Source: Protea cynaroides
Taxonomy: Eukaryota; Streptophyta; Magnoliopsida; Proteales; Proteaceae
DNA length: 64,000 bases
Reading direction: 5' to 3'
Assembly: GCA_028583415.1 (NCBI GenBank)
Contig: CM053269.1
Span: forward strand, 32,740,254-32,804,253
The notes beneath the pieces were generated by a model. That model did no database searches. It was not told the origin of the DNA and was given only the letters and a program-made list of their open reading frames with translations. Both the position numbers and the translations under genes were made by a program. Shown here piece by piece: positions 1 through 10,207 of this stretch. Within the stretch, counting starts at the first letter, position 1, and each line of letters opens with the position of its first letter.

Positions 1-1018
1 ACTGTAGGTATGGGCTATGGTTTCTGTGTAGGAATGTCCTCCATCTATTCATCATCATCACCCCTTACCTCTTCTGCATAAGCTGCATCGGCTGCTGCTA
101 CTGCTGCTGCCGCTGCAGCTACCCTCTTAAGCGAAAAAGGACGAGCCTCTAACTCCTCATCAATGATCGGAAGGTTATCCATCTTCATCCGAACAATGGC
201 ATCCCAGTCAATGTCTGATGTCATGGTGTCCTCAACCGTAATCTCATCCCTCATGTCCACTCGAAGGCGCTGCAGGAGTGTAGTGATAAGCCAGCCATAT
301 AGAAGGTTGCTTATCTGGTCGGGCATGGTAGCCTGACGCATGGTCCTGATGATAATATAAAGAAGACAAACTCGCTCCCTAATGCAGACACAATAAGTCA
401 GTACTGGGTGAGCTGAGATAACTCACTATAGTGGTCACTCTGAGGAACAATGTCATGCTAGATAATGCGGCAATAGACTCGAGGGAGAGGTCTCAAACTG
501 ACAGCTTTCATGGGTGCCCTTGTGTTAAGGATCTGCTCTGAAACCTCCTGGCGTAGATCATCAGTAAGGAAGCCTTTCATCTTGGGAGCGCAGTAAACCA
601 AATCACCATCATTAGGAATCCCCAAGAGATCAGCGAGCTAGTGAGTGTTGAATGATATGGGGACACCCTTGACAAAGCTGGTGAGGTGAAGGTCCCTACC
701 ATGGCTGAAATCGTTAACATCCCCCTCAACCTCCAGGTTAGCATAGAAGTGCTTGACCAGGTTTGGTCGGGTAGTCACTGTATAGGTGATAACTGGTAAC
801 CACCCATGTGCACTAAAGGCTGCTTCAACATCGAATCGTTGTAGTTACTCCAGGTTTATGCAGTGTCCAGATTCTATGTTTTTCTCTTCAAACCATGGGA
901 AACGGGCTTGCGCCACTGCCGAATGAAACCACCACTCATCAAACTATGGAACCGGCGGGTGTGGACAGTTCATGCCCAGAGCGTATGCGTGCTTACCAAT
1001 ACCTCGACGCCGAGACAT
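1..1018 (-). pseudogene. Antisense ORF of element A (partial at window edge)
   Basis: Read on the minus strand from ATG at 1016-1018 (MSRRRGIGKH...), this frame runs opposite to gag-pol. It can be followed to the window edge despite several stops (after PVP, before LQRF, in the LADLL region and others). Recognisable segments are FEEKNIESG, ITYTVTTRPNLVKHFYANLE, FVKGVPISFN, LADLLGIPNDGDLVYCAPK, and then the Ala-rich and acidic region seen in frame at 45-341. The same protein is antisense in elements B, C and D. It resembles plant transposon-associated proteins of unknown function (the PF20167-like group; family assignment is recall, not a search). Confidence 0.75.
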
Positions 1019-1475
1019 TGTTTAACTACAAAACAAAACAAAACAATGAGAAATAGTCAAAAAATTTCAAAATTTCGGCAGCATAACGACAGTATTTCAA
1101 GCAAAGGCCTCAAACTCACCCAAAATCTGGGGAGGAAGACTTACATAACCATTTAGCAACATATACAGACCAAGCAATTATCAAACAAGCAAGAAATTCA
1201 AAAATTGCAAGAAAAATCGATTTTTAACCAAAACCTAGGTCAAAAATCCAAAAAATTTTGATTTTGAGTAAACCATACAGTGGAACCTCAAATAAGTTGA
1301 GGGCTTTTGTCCATAGAGGTCCCAAAATCATTTCTAAGCTAAAGAAAAAGAGCTTCCATGGTTAGAATCTTCTAAATCTAGGAAAACCTAGTCTTTAGGC
1401 AAGAAACCATGAAGAAACGATGTAAAAAGAGAAAGAGTAAGGAAGGAACTTACTTGGAGAGGTTGTGAAGCACTT
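1019..1475. other. Leader between antisense ORF and pol of element A
   Basis: Non-coding AT-rich spacer. It holds the block conserved in all four elements (GGCAGCATAACGACAGTAT near 1078, and the GTAAGT-like signal on the minus strand near 1140) and the short minus-strand frame at 1288-1314. Its right end (about 1450-1475) is the deletion junction: sequence matching element D's leader (near 53710) passes directly into protease sequence matching D near 55798. Confidence 0.6.
1288..1314 (-). other. Conserved short upstream frame in antisense-ORF leader
   Basis: An 8-codon minus-strand frame (MDKSPQLI then TGA) about 270 bases upstream of the antisense ORF start. The same spot in D reads MSESPQPI-stop, and B and C have MDESPQENLSF. 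Its conservation suggests a short upstream frame or another conserved RNA element; the function is unknown. Confidence 0.4.
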
Positions 1476-3418
1476 ATGGGAGTAGAAGTGGCATTGAATG
1501 AATGTTATGGGCTATGCTCAGTTAGTATTAATGGGCGAAACCTAGAAGTGAATCTGGTTCAACTCGAGATGGCAGACTTTGACGTCATCTTGAAAATGGA
1601 ATGGCTAGGTCATCATTCAGCTAGCTTATTATGTGCCGAAAAGAAGCTTGCTTTCAAGGATGATAATGGGAAGGAGTTTAGCTTCACCGGAACCAAGTTA
1701 CCTAGGAAGCAGACGCTGATCCTCTCTGCTCTAAAAGCTAAGAGATGCTTAGAAAAGGGAGGAGTGGGTTACCTAGTGTCTGTGGTCGACATCGCTGCAG
1801 AGGTACCAAAGATGGAAGATCTGGATGTGGTATGAAAGTTTTCAGATGTATTTCCAGAAGACCTACCCGGACTACCTCCAGACAGGGCTACAAAGTTCGT
1901 GATAGACCTTATGCCAGGGTTGGCGCCAGTGTCTAAGGCACCGTACAGGATGGCCCCTATAGAATTAGAAGACTTGAAGACCTAGTTACAAGAACTACTA
2001 GATAAGGATTTCATATGACCAAGCATATCATCGTGTGGAGCACCTGTATTGTTCGTAAAGAAGAAGGACGATAGTGTATGACTATGTATCGACTATCGAG
2101 AGTTGAACAAGTTAACCATCAAGAATCGATACCATTTGCCTAGGATCTATAATCTGTTCGATCAGTTACAGGGTGCAAAGGTTTTCTCGAAGATTGATCT
2201 TAGATCGGGGTATCACCAACTGAAGATCAAGGCAGAAGATATTCTGAAGACTGCTTTCAGGACAAGGTATGGGCATTATGAGTTTCTGATAATGTCGTTT
2301 GGGTTGACTAACGCTCCAGTGTCGTTCATGAAACTGATGAACCGAGTGTTTCATGACATGTTGGACACTTCGGTCATCGTATTTATTGACGACATCCTGG
2401 TCTACTCAAAGGACAGGAAGACTCATCCAACACACTTGAGAGCAGCCCTAGAGTGGCTGAGAAGGGAGAAGCTTTACGCCAAGTTCAAGAAGTGTGAATT
2501 TTGGCTGAAGAAAGTGGCTTTCTTGGGTCACGTAGTGTCCGCAGACGGTATCAAGGTATATCCAAGAATGATCGCAGCTATAGTAGGATGGGATGCACCA
2601 AAATTAGTTGCAGAGATTTGTAGTTTTCTTGTATTGGCTGGTTACTATAGAAGGTTCGTGGAAGACCACTCAAGAATCGCCGTTCCACTCACCAGACTAA
2701 CCAAGAAAGGAGAAAAGTTCATATGGACAGATGAGTGTGAGAAGTGCTTTCAGACTCTGAAGTCAAGACTAGTCTCTGCACCTATCTTGACCATCCTAGC
2801 ACCAGGTTTACCGGTCACCTATATATAGATGCCTTAGGGTTGGGTCTTGGATGTGTGTTGATGCAAGGAGAACAGGTGATTGCCTACACATCAAGACAGT
2901 TGAAAGAGCATGAGAAGAACTATCCTACGCATGATCTGGAGTTAGCAGCGGTCATTCACGCAATCAAGACTTGGAGGCACTACTTTTATGGTGAAAAGTT
3001 TCAGATCAAGTCGGATCACAAGAGTTTGACTTACCTTTTTACTCAAAAGGACCTGAATATGAGACAGAGGAGATGGCTGGAGCTATTAAAAGATTATGAT
3101 TGTGACATCCAGTACCATCCGGGTAAGGCAAACGTCGTAGCTGATGCCTTAAGCAGAAAGTGGCCATTGAAACCTGAGGCAGGACCCAGTACAAACGCTG
3201 CATTGTGTGCTGTAGCCTCGGGCTCAATAGAGAATGATGAAGAGCATATATTAGAGACTGTAAAAGATCCAGTGGAACAGGACTTAATTCATAAGTTCAC
3301 ATTGATGTTCGCAGCTTTGAAGATCTCATCGGATCTAATGGATGAGGTAAAAGTAGCAATCCTACAGGACCTACACCTCAAGACTGTGCAAGAAGAATTA
3401 GAGAAGGAGCAACCCTGA
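1476..3418 (+). pseudogene. pol: Element A protease C-terminus, reverse transcriptase and RNase H (broken)
   Basis: The frame starts mid-protease at the deletion junction; the catalytic DSG is missing. The protease C-terminal signature MADFDVIL...WLGHHSA is followed by RT: the VLFVKKKD region, CIDYRELNKLTIKNRY, FSKIDLRSGYHQLKI, MSFGLTNAP, and the intact FIDDILVYSKD box with catalytic Asp codons at 2388-2393. Stops sit at 1833, 1983, 2016 and 2079, mostly explicable as CGA/CAA to TGA/TAG. A frameshift near 2815 moves RNase H into another frame (YIDALG, then QIKSDHKSLTYLF, DALSRK). A small deletion near 3405 breaks the link to integrase. Confidence 0.9.
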
Positions 3419-3506
3419 CTTTACCTTGGATTCAGACAAGGTACTCAGGTATCGTGGACGATTATGAATACCTGAGAGTGAGAACTCAAATATCAGAGAT
3501 AGAATT

Positions 3507-4805
3507 ATGACAGAAGCACATTATACCCCATATTCGATACATCGAGGAAGCACCAAGATGTACCATGATTTAAGAAGACTATATTGGTGGAGGGGTATGA
3601 AAGTGGATGTAGCTCGATTCGTATTCCAATGTCTAAACTGCCAGCAAGTGAAAGAAAAAAGACAAAGACCCACAGGTTTGTTACAACCACTACCGGTCCC
3701 AACATGGAAGTGGGATTGTATCACAATGGATTTCGTCACTAGCCTATCCTTGACACCAAGGTCTGTGGATGATGTGTGGGTTATAATCGATCAACTTAGT
3801 AAGACAACTCGCTTCATCACTGTCATACCTCAGTATACCATGGACAAGTTAGCTAAGTTGTATGTGGACAATATAGTCAGACTTCACGACGTTCCAGAGA
3901 GTATAGTATCTGACAGAGATCCTCGTTTTACATCAAAGTTCTGGGAAGGATTACAGAAAGCCATGGGAACCAAATTGAAGTTTGGCACAGTTTTTCATCC
4001 TCAGATAGACAGGCAGTCAGAAAGAACTATTCAAATCTTAAAGGATATGCTCCGAGCGTGTGCCCTAGATTTCAAAGGAGCTTGGGACGAGAAGCTATTG
4101 CTTATCGAGTTTGCTTATAACAATAGTTACCAGGCTACGATCCAGATGGCTCCATATGAGGCACTCTATGGGAAGAAATATCGAATACCTCTATTATGGA
4201 ATGAGGTGGGAGAGAGAAGGATTGTAGGACTGGAGTTCATAGAAGAAACTTGTCGAGCGATTGATCAAATTAAGGAAAGAGTGAAGACAGCTCAAGTTCG
4301 ACAAAAACACTACGTGGACAACCGATGTCGAGATCTAGAGTTTGCAGTGGGTGACAAGGTGTTGTTGAAGATATCACCTGTGCGAGGTCTAAAACGGTTC
4401 GGTAAGAAGGGAAAGCTATGCCCCAGGTATGTGAGACCATACGAGATTTTGACCAGACGTGGTAATGTAGCATATCAACTGGCTCTACCACGATCCATGT
4501 CAAGCGTTCATGATGTGTTCCATGTTTCTTTATTGAAGAAGTATGTCAGGGATCCATCGCACATCTTGACAAAAGACCCACCAGACTTGACAGAGGACTT
4601 GACATTTGAGATGATACCTGTGATGCTCACAAACCTAAAGGTACAACATCTCCGAAGCAAAGATATCCATTATGTGAAAGTGCATTGGAAAAGCCAAGAT
4701 GTAGAAGAAATCACTTGGGAGGAGGAGAATGCAATGCGAAAGGAGTATCCTAACATTTTCGATGGACAAGGTATGTGCAAATTTCGAGGCCAAAATTCCT
4801 TTTAA
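3507..4805 (+). CDS. pol: Element A integrase, open frame of 432 aa
   Basis: An uninterrupted integrase frame. The N-terminal zinc region has HYTPYSIHRGS...YWWRGMK and CLNCQQVK. The catalytic core shows MDFV (first Asp), VSDRDPRFTSKFW (second Asp) and QSERTIQIL (Glu). The C-terminal GKKGKLCPRYVRPYEIL box and a chromodomain-like tail (HYVKVHWK...VEEITWEEENAMRKEYP) follow. The start Met is only the first in-frame ATG; in a working element this would be part of the Pol polyprotein. TGQ in the core's TDGQSE motif reads IDRQSE, so activity is doubtful even though the frame is open. Confidence 0.85.
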   Translation: MTEAHYTPYSIHRGSTKMYHDLRRLYWWRGMKVDVARFVFQCLNCQQVKEKRQRPTGLLQPLPVPTWKWDCITMDFVTSLSLTPRSVDDVWVIIDQLSKTTRFITVIPQYTMDKLAKLYVDNIVRLHDVPESIVSDRDPRFTSKFWEGLQKAMGTKLKFGTVFHPQIDRQSERTIQILKDMLRACALDFKGAWDEKLLLIEFAYNNSYQATIQMAPYEALYGKKYRIPLLWNEVGERRIVGLEFIEETCRAIDQIKERVKTAQVRQKHYVDNRCRDLEFAVGDKVLLKISPVRGLKRFGKKGKLCPRYVRPYEILTRRGNVAYQLALPRSMSSVHDVFHVSLLKKYVRDPSHILTKDPPDLTEDLTFEMIPVMLTNLKVQHLRSKDIHYVKVHWKSQDVEEITWEEENAMRKEYPNIFDGQGMCKFRGQNSF

Positions 4806-4855
4806 GGGTAGGGGAGTTGTGAGACCTACATGCAAATTTTGGGGATAAAATTTCT

Positions 4856-4872
4856 TTTAAGGGTGGGGGAGT
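4856..4872 (+). other. Polypurine tract of element A
   Basis: The purine-rich run AAGGGTGGGGGA lies directly before the TG of the 3' LTR, as expected for the plus-strand primer. A near copy (AAGGGTAGGGGA) followed by an LTR-start-like TGTGAGACC lies 55 bases upstream (4803-4830). Confidence 0.75.
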
Positions 4873-5154
4873 TGTAAAACCTGCACTCCATGAACCCAAT
4901 CTAAACCTTTAATTCATGTCGTAATAGGTCTTCCAATCATCACCGGGCCAAATGGGACGAGCGAATGACAATCAGGTATGAAAATGGACCAAATTATGAT
5001 AAAATTTTATACCGGTCTATGGTACCGGTCGACCGGTATGTCTACGCGGGCAGACTAGTTAGATCGGGAAACGGATCTCTGTGGATCCCGCTTGCCAAAT
5101 CTCGACCCTTGGGATTTTCCTAACATAGGAAAACTTTCTAAACCCCAACCTAGT

Positions 5155-5164
5155 CTATTTAAGG
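5155..5164 (+). promoter_or_regulatory. Degenerate TATA box in A 3' LTR
   Basis: CTATTTAAGG at the position where the D LTRs have CTATATAAGG. The single change weakens the TATA. The assignment rests on alignment to the other LTRs, all of which have TATATAA or CTATAAAT here. Confidence 0.6.
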
Positions 5165-5832
5165 ACCCTTAAACCTCCTTAGAACTCTTTAATTCTTTCT
5201 CACAAACCCTAGAGAGGAGAAAGAGATCGAAGAAGGAGAAAGAGCTAAGAAAGATGGGAGAGGAGCCACCGTTGGACGAAGAACACCATAGTTGCGAACC
5301 AACGGTAAGTGCTTGAACTTCTTTCTAAGTTAAGCATTATAGATGATTAATCATGAATTGATCAATACCATGCAAGGTGAGGAATTGATCTAAAACTCTT
5401 AAACTGCACTAGTCGATAAACCCTAGAATTGCATTCTAGGCTAAGGATCATCCAAACTTGGACTTGAATGGAACATAAAACAACTCTAACTCGTTGCTCA
5501 GGCCTAGAATGCCAAGGAGAAACCCTAGAACCAATAGGGGGCGACCGACAGAAGGCGAACACCAAGTTGGTGGTCTTCTGGAGGCATACTGTCGACCATA
5601 CCGGTCGCACCATATGCCATCGGACCATATGCGACCAGTACTGTGACCGGTACCTCTTGGGAGCTAGTCTATGGGGGACCGATTGACCATACCGGTCGCA
5701 CCTTTCCCCACAGTGCAGCGACCGGTACCTGCCACCGGTATGCACTGTGAAGGGTATATTTTGATCCAGTTGATTTTTCGACCAACGTAAATCCAAAGAA
5801 ACTAATTCTAATTCAACCCTAACATCGTGTAG

Positions 5833-5892
5833 GACCTTGTGATAGCAAGTTTGGATTCTATGACGCGGAGCAAGCTAGCAATCAAGCGTCAG
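5833..5892 (+). other. Candidate internal exon in A LTR
   Basis: Preceded by an acceptor-like GTGTAG and followed by a perfect donor CAG/GTAAGG. It is exactly 60 nt with open phase (2 nt, 19 codons, 1 nt), and joined to the exon at 6607 it reads on without a stop (...QAS-D-IDAGYTVEDY). D's 5' LTR has the same 60-nt open segment at 48060-48119. Splicing is inferred, not shown. Confidence 0.4.
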
Positions 5893-6606
5893 GTAAGGGA
5901 AGCGGACCTAAACCCTAATAACTTAATAACAGTAAAACGTTGTTAATAATTATGATTCTGTAGAATGGTGTTTGTGTATACTCGCATGTCATCTTTACTT
6001 TCAGTTATTATATTGTTCATGCATACTCGCTATGCTAGGATGTGATTGTTTTCGTTGGTGTGTGGAATGGAAAGGGCCTAGGGTCTGGGATCATTCCTCA
6101 CACTAGCACCTTTTCGTATCGCTTCTATCTTAGCATGCTTGGTGTGGGTAGGGTATCAAGGGGAGAAAGTGGCACTGTGGTCTTCGACTTGGCCACTAGA
6201 CTCGAGCCTAATCTCTATGCCATAAGGAGCTGTGTTGGGACCTACTGTGATGACATATAGGATTGGTTAGTTGCAAGTCCAGTTTGTAAGCCCTCACCAA
6301 TAGGAGCTTACGTGTTGGTATGGGTAGGGCATCAGGGGAAGTGTTGGCGGTGTGTGATCCAGACACTTTAGCTCTATCTCTATTCCATGGTGGGTTAATG
6401 TGGGACGACAGTGGTGTTTGATCCATTGGGCGGATTCACACACTCATGTATAGAGGTGCGGTGGCCGCCAATCCTTTCTATAGCACATTGCAAACTTTAA
6501 ACCAGACCATAATGTGAACGTTATTCATGCATGTTGTTTGTTGCATTGTCTGATTTTCTTACTGAGCTAAGTTGTGAGCTCACCCTTGTGTACACACTAT
6601 TTTTAG

Positions 6607-6740
6607 ATATTGATGCAGGTTACACTGTGGAGGACTACATGGATGCTCCAGTATATGGAAGAGTTACTACCCTGAAAGTGCAAGCAGGGGAGGACGAGCA
6701 TGACGGTTCATGTGAGTGCCCTTACTGCGTGTACCTCTAG
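6607..6740 (+). CDS. Conserved small LTR frame (DAGxTVEDY...CECxxC), copy in A
   Basis: After the acceptor-like TTTTTAG the frame reads IDAGYTVEDYMDAPVYG, then ...EDEHDGSCECPYCVYL and TAG. The same protein is present in the LTRs of B, C and D and in both solo LTRs, with many third-position changes (GAG/GAA, GAC/GAT, TAC/TAT, TGC/TGT) and a conserved stop position. HDxSCECxxC could bind a metal. The upstream frame (6531-6606) is open here but is not conserved in protein, which favours an exon start at 6607. Function unknown; I do not recognise the family. Confidence 0.6.
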
Positions 6741-7024
6741 GATGGTTTTAATTTATTTTATTTATTTCTGTTGGATTTTATAAACAGTGTAAGGATATTT
6801 ATTTATGTTTTGGTATTTGAATAATTGGATAACTTATTTAATTTATCAATATAGTACTCAGTTCATTTAATTTAAGACTTTTGTTGTATTTATTTATATT
6901 CTGATTGTGGTTATGTGCAATGGTTTGTGTTAGTGGACACGGTCTTATTGAGTTCCTGGTGTGAACCGTTGGTTTAGTAACGGTTCACTCATACTTCTGG
7001 TTCAGTCGAAATTGGGGTGTGACA

Positions 7025-7033
7025 TTTTATATT
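7025..7033. repeat. Left 9-bp target site duplication (TTTTATATT)
   Basis: Identical to 34286-34294. It begins at the base immediately after the terminal CA of element A's LTR. Confidence 0.85.
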
Positions 7034-7693
7034 GGGTAAATTACACTAGAGGTACCTGACATTTTGAGAAATTATACCAGAGGTACCTCACATTTCAAAA
7101 ATTATACTAGTGGTACCTGACGTTTTGAGAAATTATACTAGAGGTGTCTATCGTTTCAAAAATATTACACTTTGGGTACCTTTTTTTTTGTACTACTAAA
7201 TTTACCCCTATTTAGTATAATTTTCTTGATCCCCTTTGGTTCACTCTCTCACCATCCCGTTGCTGCAATGACTCATTACCCGGATTCCAATGTGTTCACT
7301 GTTGTTTCAATTACCCACACCCTCTCCTGACTCTGTCCTTTCCTGTGACCCTTCCTCATCGGCGATTGTTTATCACCAAGTCACAAATCTCGACTATGGT
7401 ACACATGTCACACCCCAATTCTGGTCTAACCAGAATGGTGCCAGAATGGTGTGATGAACAGCCAATAAACCAACGGTTCACTCAGGATCTCACATAGGTC
7501 GTACCACCATATCAGACCACACACACATTCCACATTAATAATTAGAAGTAATAAACAAATAAGCGAAAGTCTTACAGATAATGAACTGAGAGTCTAACAG
7601 TGATAAATAAGTATTTAATCCAATTATCTCCAAACCACAAGACATAAAAATAAATAATCAATTACATATCCGATGTTCTAATTATAACTAAAC

Positions 7694-7826
7694 TTAAGCA
7701 AAAACACATTGTTGCACTCGCATGATGAATCATGCGCATCTTCTTCAGCTTCTACATCCATCACAACAACGTGTCAATACGTCGGAGCATTCATATATTC
7801 TTCAACTGTAGGACCTGCATCATCAA
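7694..7826 (-). pseudogene. Small LTR frame, decayed copy in B 3' LTR
   Basis: Minus strand after TTTTTAG: DDAGPTVEEYMNAPTY, then TGA where other copies have Gly (GGA), then ...EEDAHDSSCECN and a lost terminal cysteine. This matches the copy in B's 5' LTR but carries a nonsense change and a small indel. Confidence 0.6.
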
Positions 7827-9283
7827 CTAAAAATATTTGACGTCGAAAGGGTGAGCACACATCATGGCTCAGTGAGTATACAAAATAATGCAACAAACAT
7901 ATACATGCATTCAATTCATATCTTTGGTCTGGTTTATAAGTTTACAATGTGCTATAGAAAGGTTTGTTGGTCGTCACACCTCTATACACGAGTGTGTGAA
8001 TCCATCCAATGAATCAAACACCATTTCCGTCCCATATACACCCACCATGGAATAGAGATAGAGCTAAAGTATCCGGATCAAACACCATCAATACTTTCCC
8101 TGATGCCCTACCCATACCAACATGTAAGCCCTTATTGGCGAGGGCTTGCAAACTGGGCTCGTCACTAACCAATCCTAATGCCAAGTAGTGTATCCAAGGC
8201 CTCACCCTAGCATCCCTCAATACGTCCATAGAGATTGAACTAAGGCCCCCCAGCAGAATCAGAGACCACACGGTCCAAGACCACCTCCCCTGATGCCCTA
8301 TGACGTAATAGTTCTGCTAAGGTAATGGCGATACGACGATGTTAGTGGGCAAGACTTGAGTAGAGATAGAGCTAGAATCTGGTGATGAGGTCGAAGACCC
8401 CCATGCCACGTCTTCCCCCTGATGCTCCACTCACATCCAATACACCAACCACACACATATATTAACATGCCTATTCCTAGCATCATCATCATCATCATGT
8501 TATAAATAAATAGAATTAAATATGCATGAACAGTAATAGCAGGAATATTGGATGACATGTGAGATGCACATTACAAGCATACAAGCATAGAATCAATCAT
8601 GACATTTGACTCAATAAAATAAACAGTTTGTTATTATCCAATTAGTTTAGGTCTTGTTCCCTCACCTAATAGCAATACTCGATGTCCTTTCAAGCCTTTA
8701 AATTCTCTTTGAATTGATTTAACAATCTAACAAATATATGAATTTAAGTTAGGGTTCATATGTGACCTATGGTCTCATGTTGTATCGACCTTACTGTCGC
8801 ATATGGTGCGACCGTAGCTGCGACCATATGATTTCTGAAATCTTTTTGAATGCCTATGGTTGATCTTCTGGTCATACTGGTCATGCTATGGTCGACCGTA
8901 GCTGTGACCTTGAGATTTCTGGTTACAATCTACATGAAATTCGAGTTCTTCGTGAGTTAATTCTTTTATTCTTCAATGGGGTTTATTCTAAGGTCATCCT
9001 ATGGCCATCATTAGTAATTTCTTATCAACCCTAATCATTAAATTCACTCCTCATGGTTCTCCTTGGGATTTTCTCAAGGAAATCGCATAGATCATAATAA
9101 GTTGATATTGCCTATCTTCCTTAGAAGTCTTATTCCTTAGAGTTTACATATACAGAGTTTCCTTTCATACCTTTTCCTATGATAGAGAGCCAATCTCTTC
9201 TCAGTAAATTCATCTCCTTAGATTTTTCTTATTCTCCTTCTCTTCCTTTCTTTTTCTCTAGGGTTTACTAATGTGTTTTAAAA

Positions 9284-9783
9284 NNNNNNNNNNNNNNNNN
9301 NNNNNNNNNNNNNNNNNNNNNNNNNNNNNNNNNNNNNNNNNNNNNNNNNNNNNNNNNNNNNNNNNNNNNNNNNNNNNNNNNNNNNNNNNNNNNNNNNNNN
9401 NNNNNNNNNNNNNNNNNNNNNNNNNNNNNNNNNNNNNNNNNNNNNNNNNNNNNNNNNNNNNNNNNNNNNNNNNNNNNNNNNNNNNNNNNNNNNNNNNNNN
9501 NNNNNNNNNNNNNNNNNNNNNNNNNNNNNNNNNNNNNNNNNNNNNNNNNNNNNNNNNNNNNNNNNNNNNNNNNNNNNNNNNNNNNNNNNNNNNNNNNNNN
9601 NNNNNNNNNNNNNNNNNNNNNNNNNNNNNNNNNNNNNNNNNNNNNNNNNNNNNNNNNNNNNNNNNNNNNNNNNNNNNNNNNNNNNNNNNNNNNNNNNNNN
9701 NNNNNNNNNNNNNNNNNNNNNNNNNNNNNNNNNNNNNNNNNNNNNNNNNNNNNNNNNNNNNNNNNNNNNNNNNNNNNNNNNNN
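9284..9783. other. Assembly gap of 500 Ns
   Basis: Exactly 500 Ns, the usual placeholder. Flanks (GGGTTTACTAATGTG... and AGTGAAAAAAGGGCTGAGGG) align to contiguous sequence at 33588-33630 in B's 5' LTR, so the true missing length is probably close to zero. Any ORF reported through it is an artefact. Confidence 0.95.
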
Positions 9784-9809
9784 AGTGAAAAAAGGGCTGA
9801 GGGACGTCC

Positions 9810-9818
9810 TTTATATAG
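9810..9818 (-). promoter_or_regulatory. TATA box of B 3' LTR
   Basis: Minus strand CTATATAAA, lying next to the sequence corresponding to the assembly gap; it aligns with CTATATAAAT at 33635-33644. Confidence 0.65.
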
Positions 9819-10179
9819 AGGAAAACTCTCTATAAAGTCATCTTTCAATTAGGAAAGCAATCCCTTAGTTTAGGAAAGTTTCCAAAACTCGGAGTCTGAT
9901 CTAGGTTCTCACGGTCGATCATACGGTCGCATAAACCATCAATCGTAGGGTCACAATCATCGATCGTAGGATTCTAGATTTGAGATTTTTGGTTCCCTTC
10001 CTTATGGTGGACCATACCTACCCAGGCATGCGACCTTAGGTATGTTTTTAATGTTTATAACTCGATTCTCATACCTGCTTTGTGATCAATCTTCACACGC
10101 TAGGTCCACTTGGTACAGGAATGATGGAAAGACCTGGTACGACACGGTTAAACCAAGATAGGGAAGTGCGGGTCTTACA

Positions 10180-10194
10180 ACTCCCCCCTCTTAT
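10180..10194 (-). other. Polypurine tract of element B
   Basis: Minus strand AAGAGGGGGGAGT directly upstream of the 3' LTR. Confidence 0.75.
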
Positions 10195-10207
10195 ATAAAT
10201 TTTGTCC

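Larger units (their letters stand above)
1..7024 (+). mobile_element. Element A: Ty3/gypsy retrotransposon, 3' part, gag deleted
   Basis: The window opens inside the antisense ORF of this element and ends at its 3' LTR (4873-7024). The order is antisense ORF, leader, protease C-terminal part, RT, RNase H, integrase, PPT and LTR, which is Ty3/gypsy order. The integrase tail has a chromodomain-like end, so a chromovirus of the Tekay/Del type is likely (inference from motif style). Compared with sister element D it lacks all of gag and the protease active site. Its 5' LTR and target duplication lie outside the window. Confidence 0.9.
4873..7024 (+). repeat. 3' LTR of element A (about 2.15 kb)
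   Basis: Begins TGTAAAACC after the PPT and ends GGGGTGTGACA. It matches the D LTRs along its length. Contents in order: a U3 with ACCGGTCGA motifs (about 5010-5045); a degenerate TATA (5155-5164); a pyrimidine/purine-rich leader; a strong donor CAACG/GTAAGT (5304/5305); a second ACCGGTCG array (about 5585-5745); a candidate 60-nt exon (5833-5892, then GTAAGG); imperfect repeats containing CTCTATCTCTATnCC; and the conserved small frame at 6607-6740. Confidence 0.92.
7406..10179 (-). repeat. 3' LTR of element B (contains the assembly gap)
   Basis: Minus-strand LTR from TGTCACACCCC (7406) to TCTTACA (10179). Without the 500 Ns it is 2274 bases, against 2325 in the 5' LTR. It carries the TATA (9810-9818, minus), CGACC/GGTCG arrays near 8770-8910 and 9910-10040, and a decayed copy of the small LTR frame (7694-7826). 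Confidence 0.9.

Noticed and set aside
9258..9852. Open frames of nearly 200 codons on both strands
   Set aside because: They consist almost wholly of the 500-N gap, which has no stop codons by definition.
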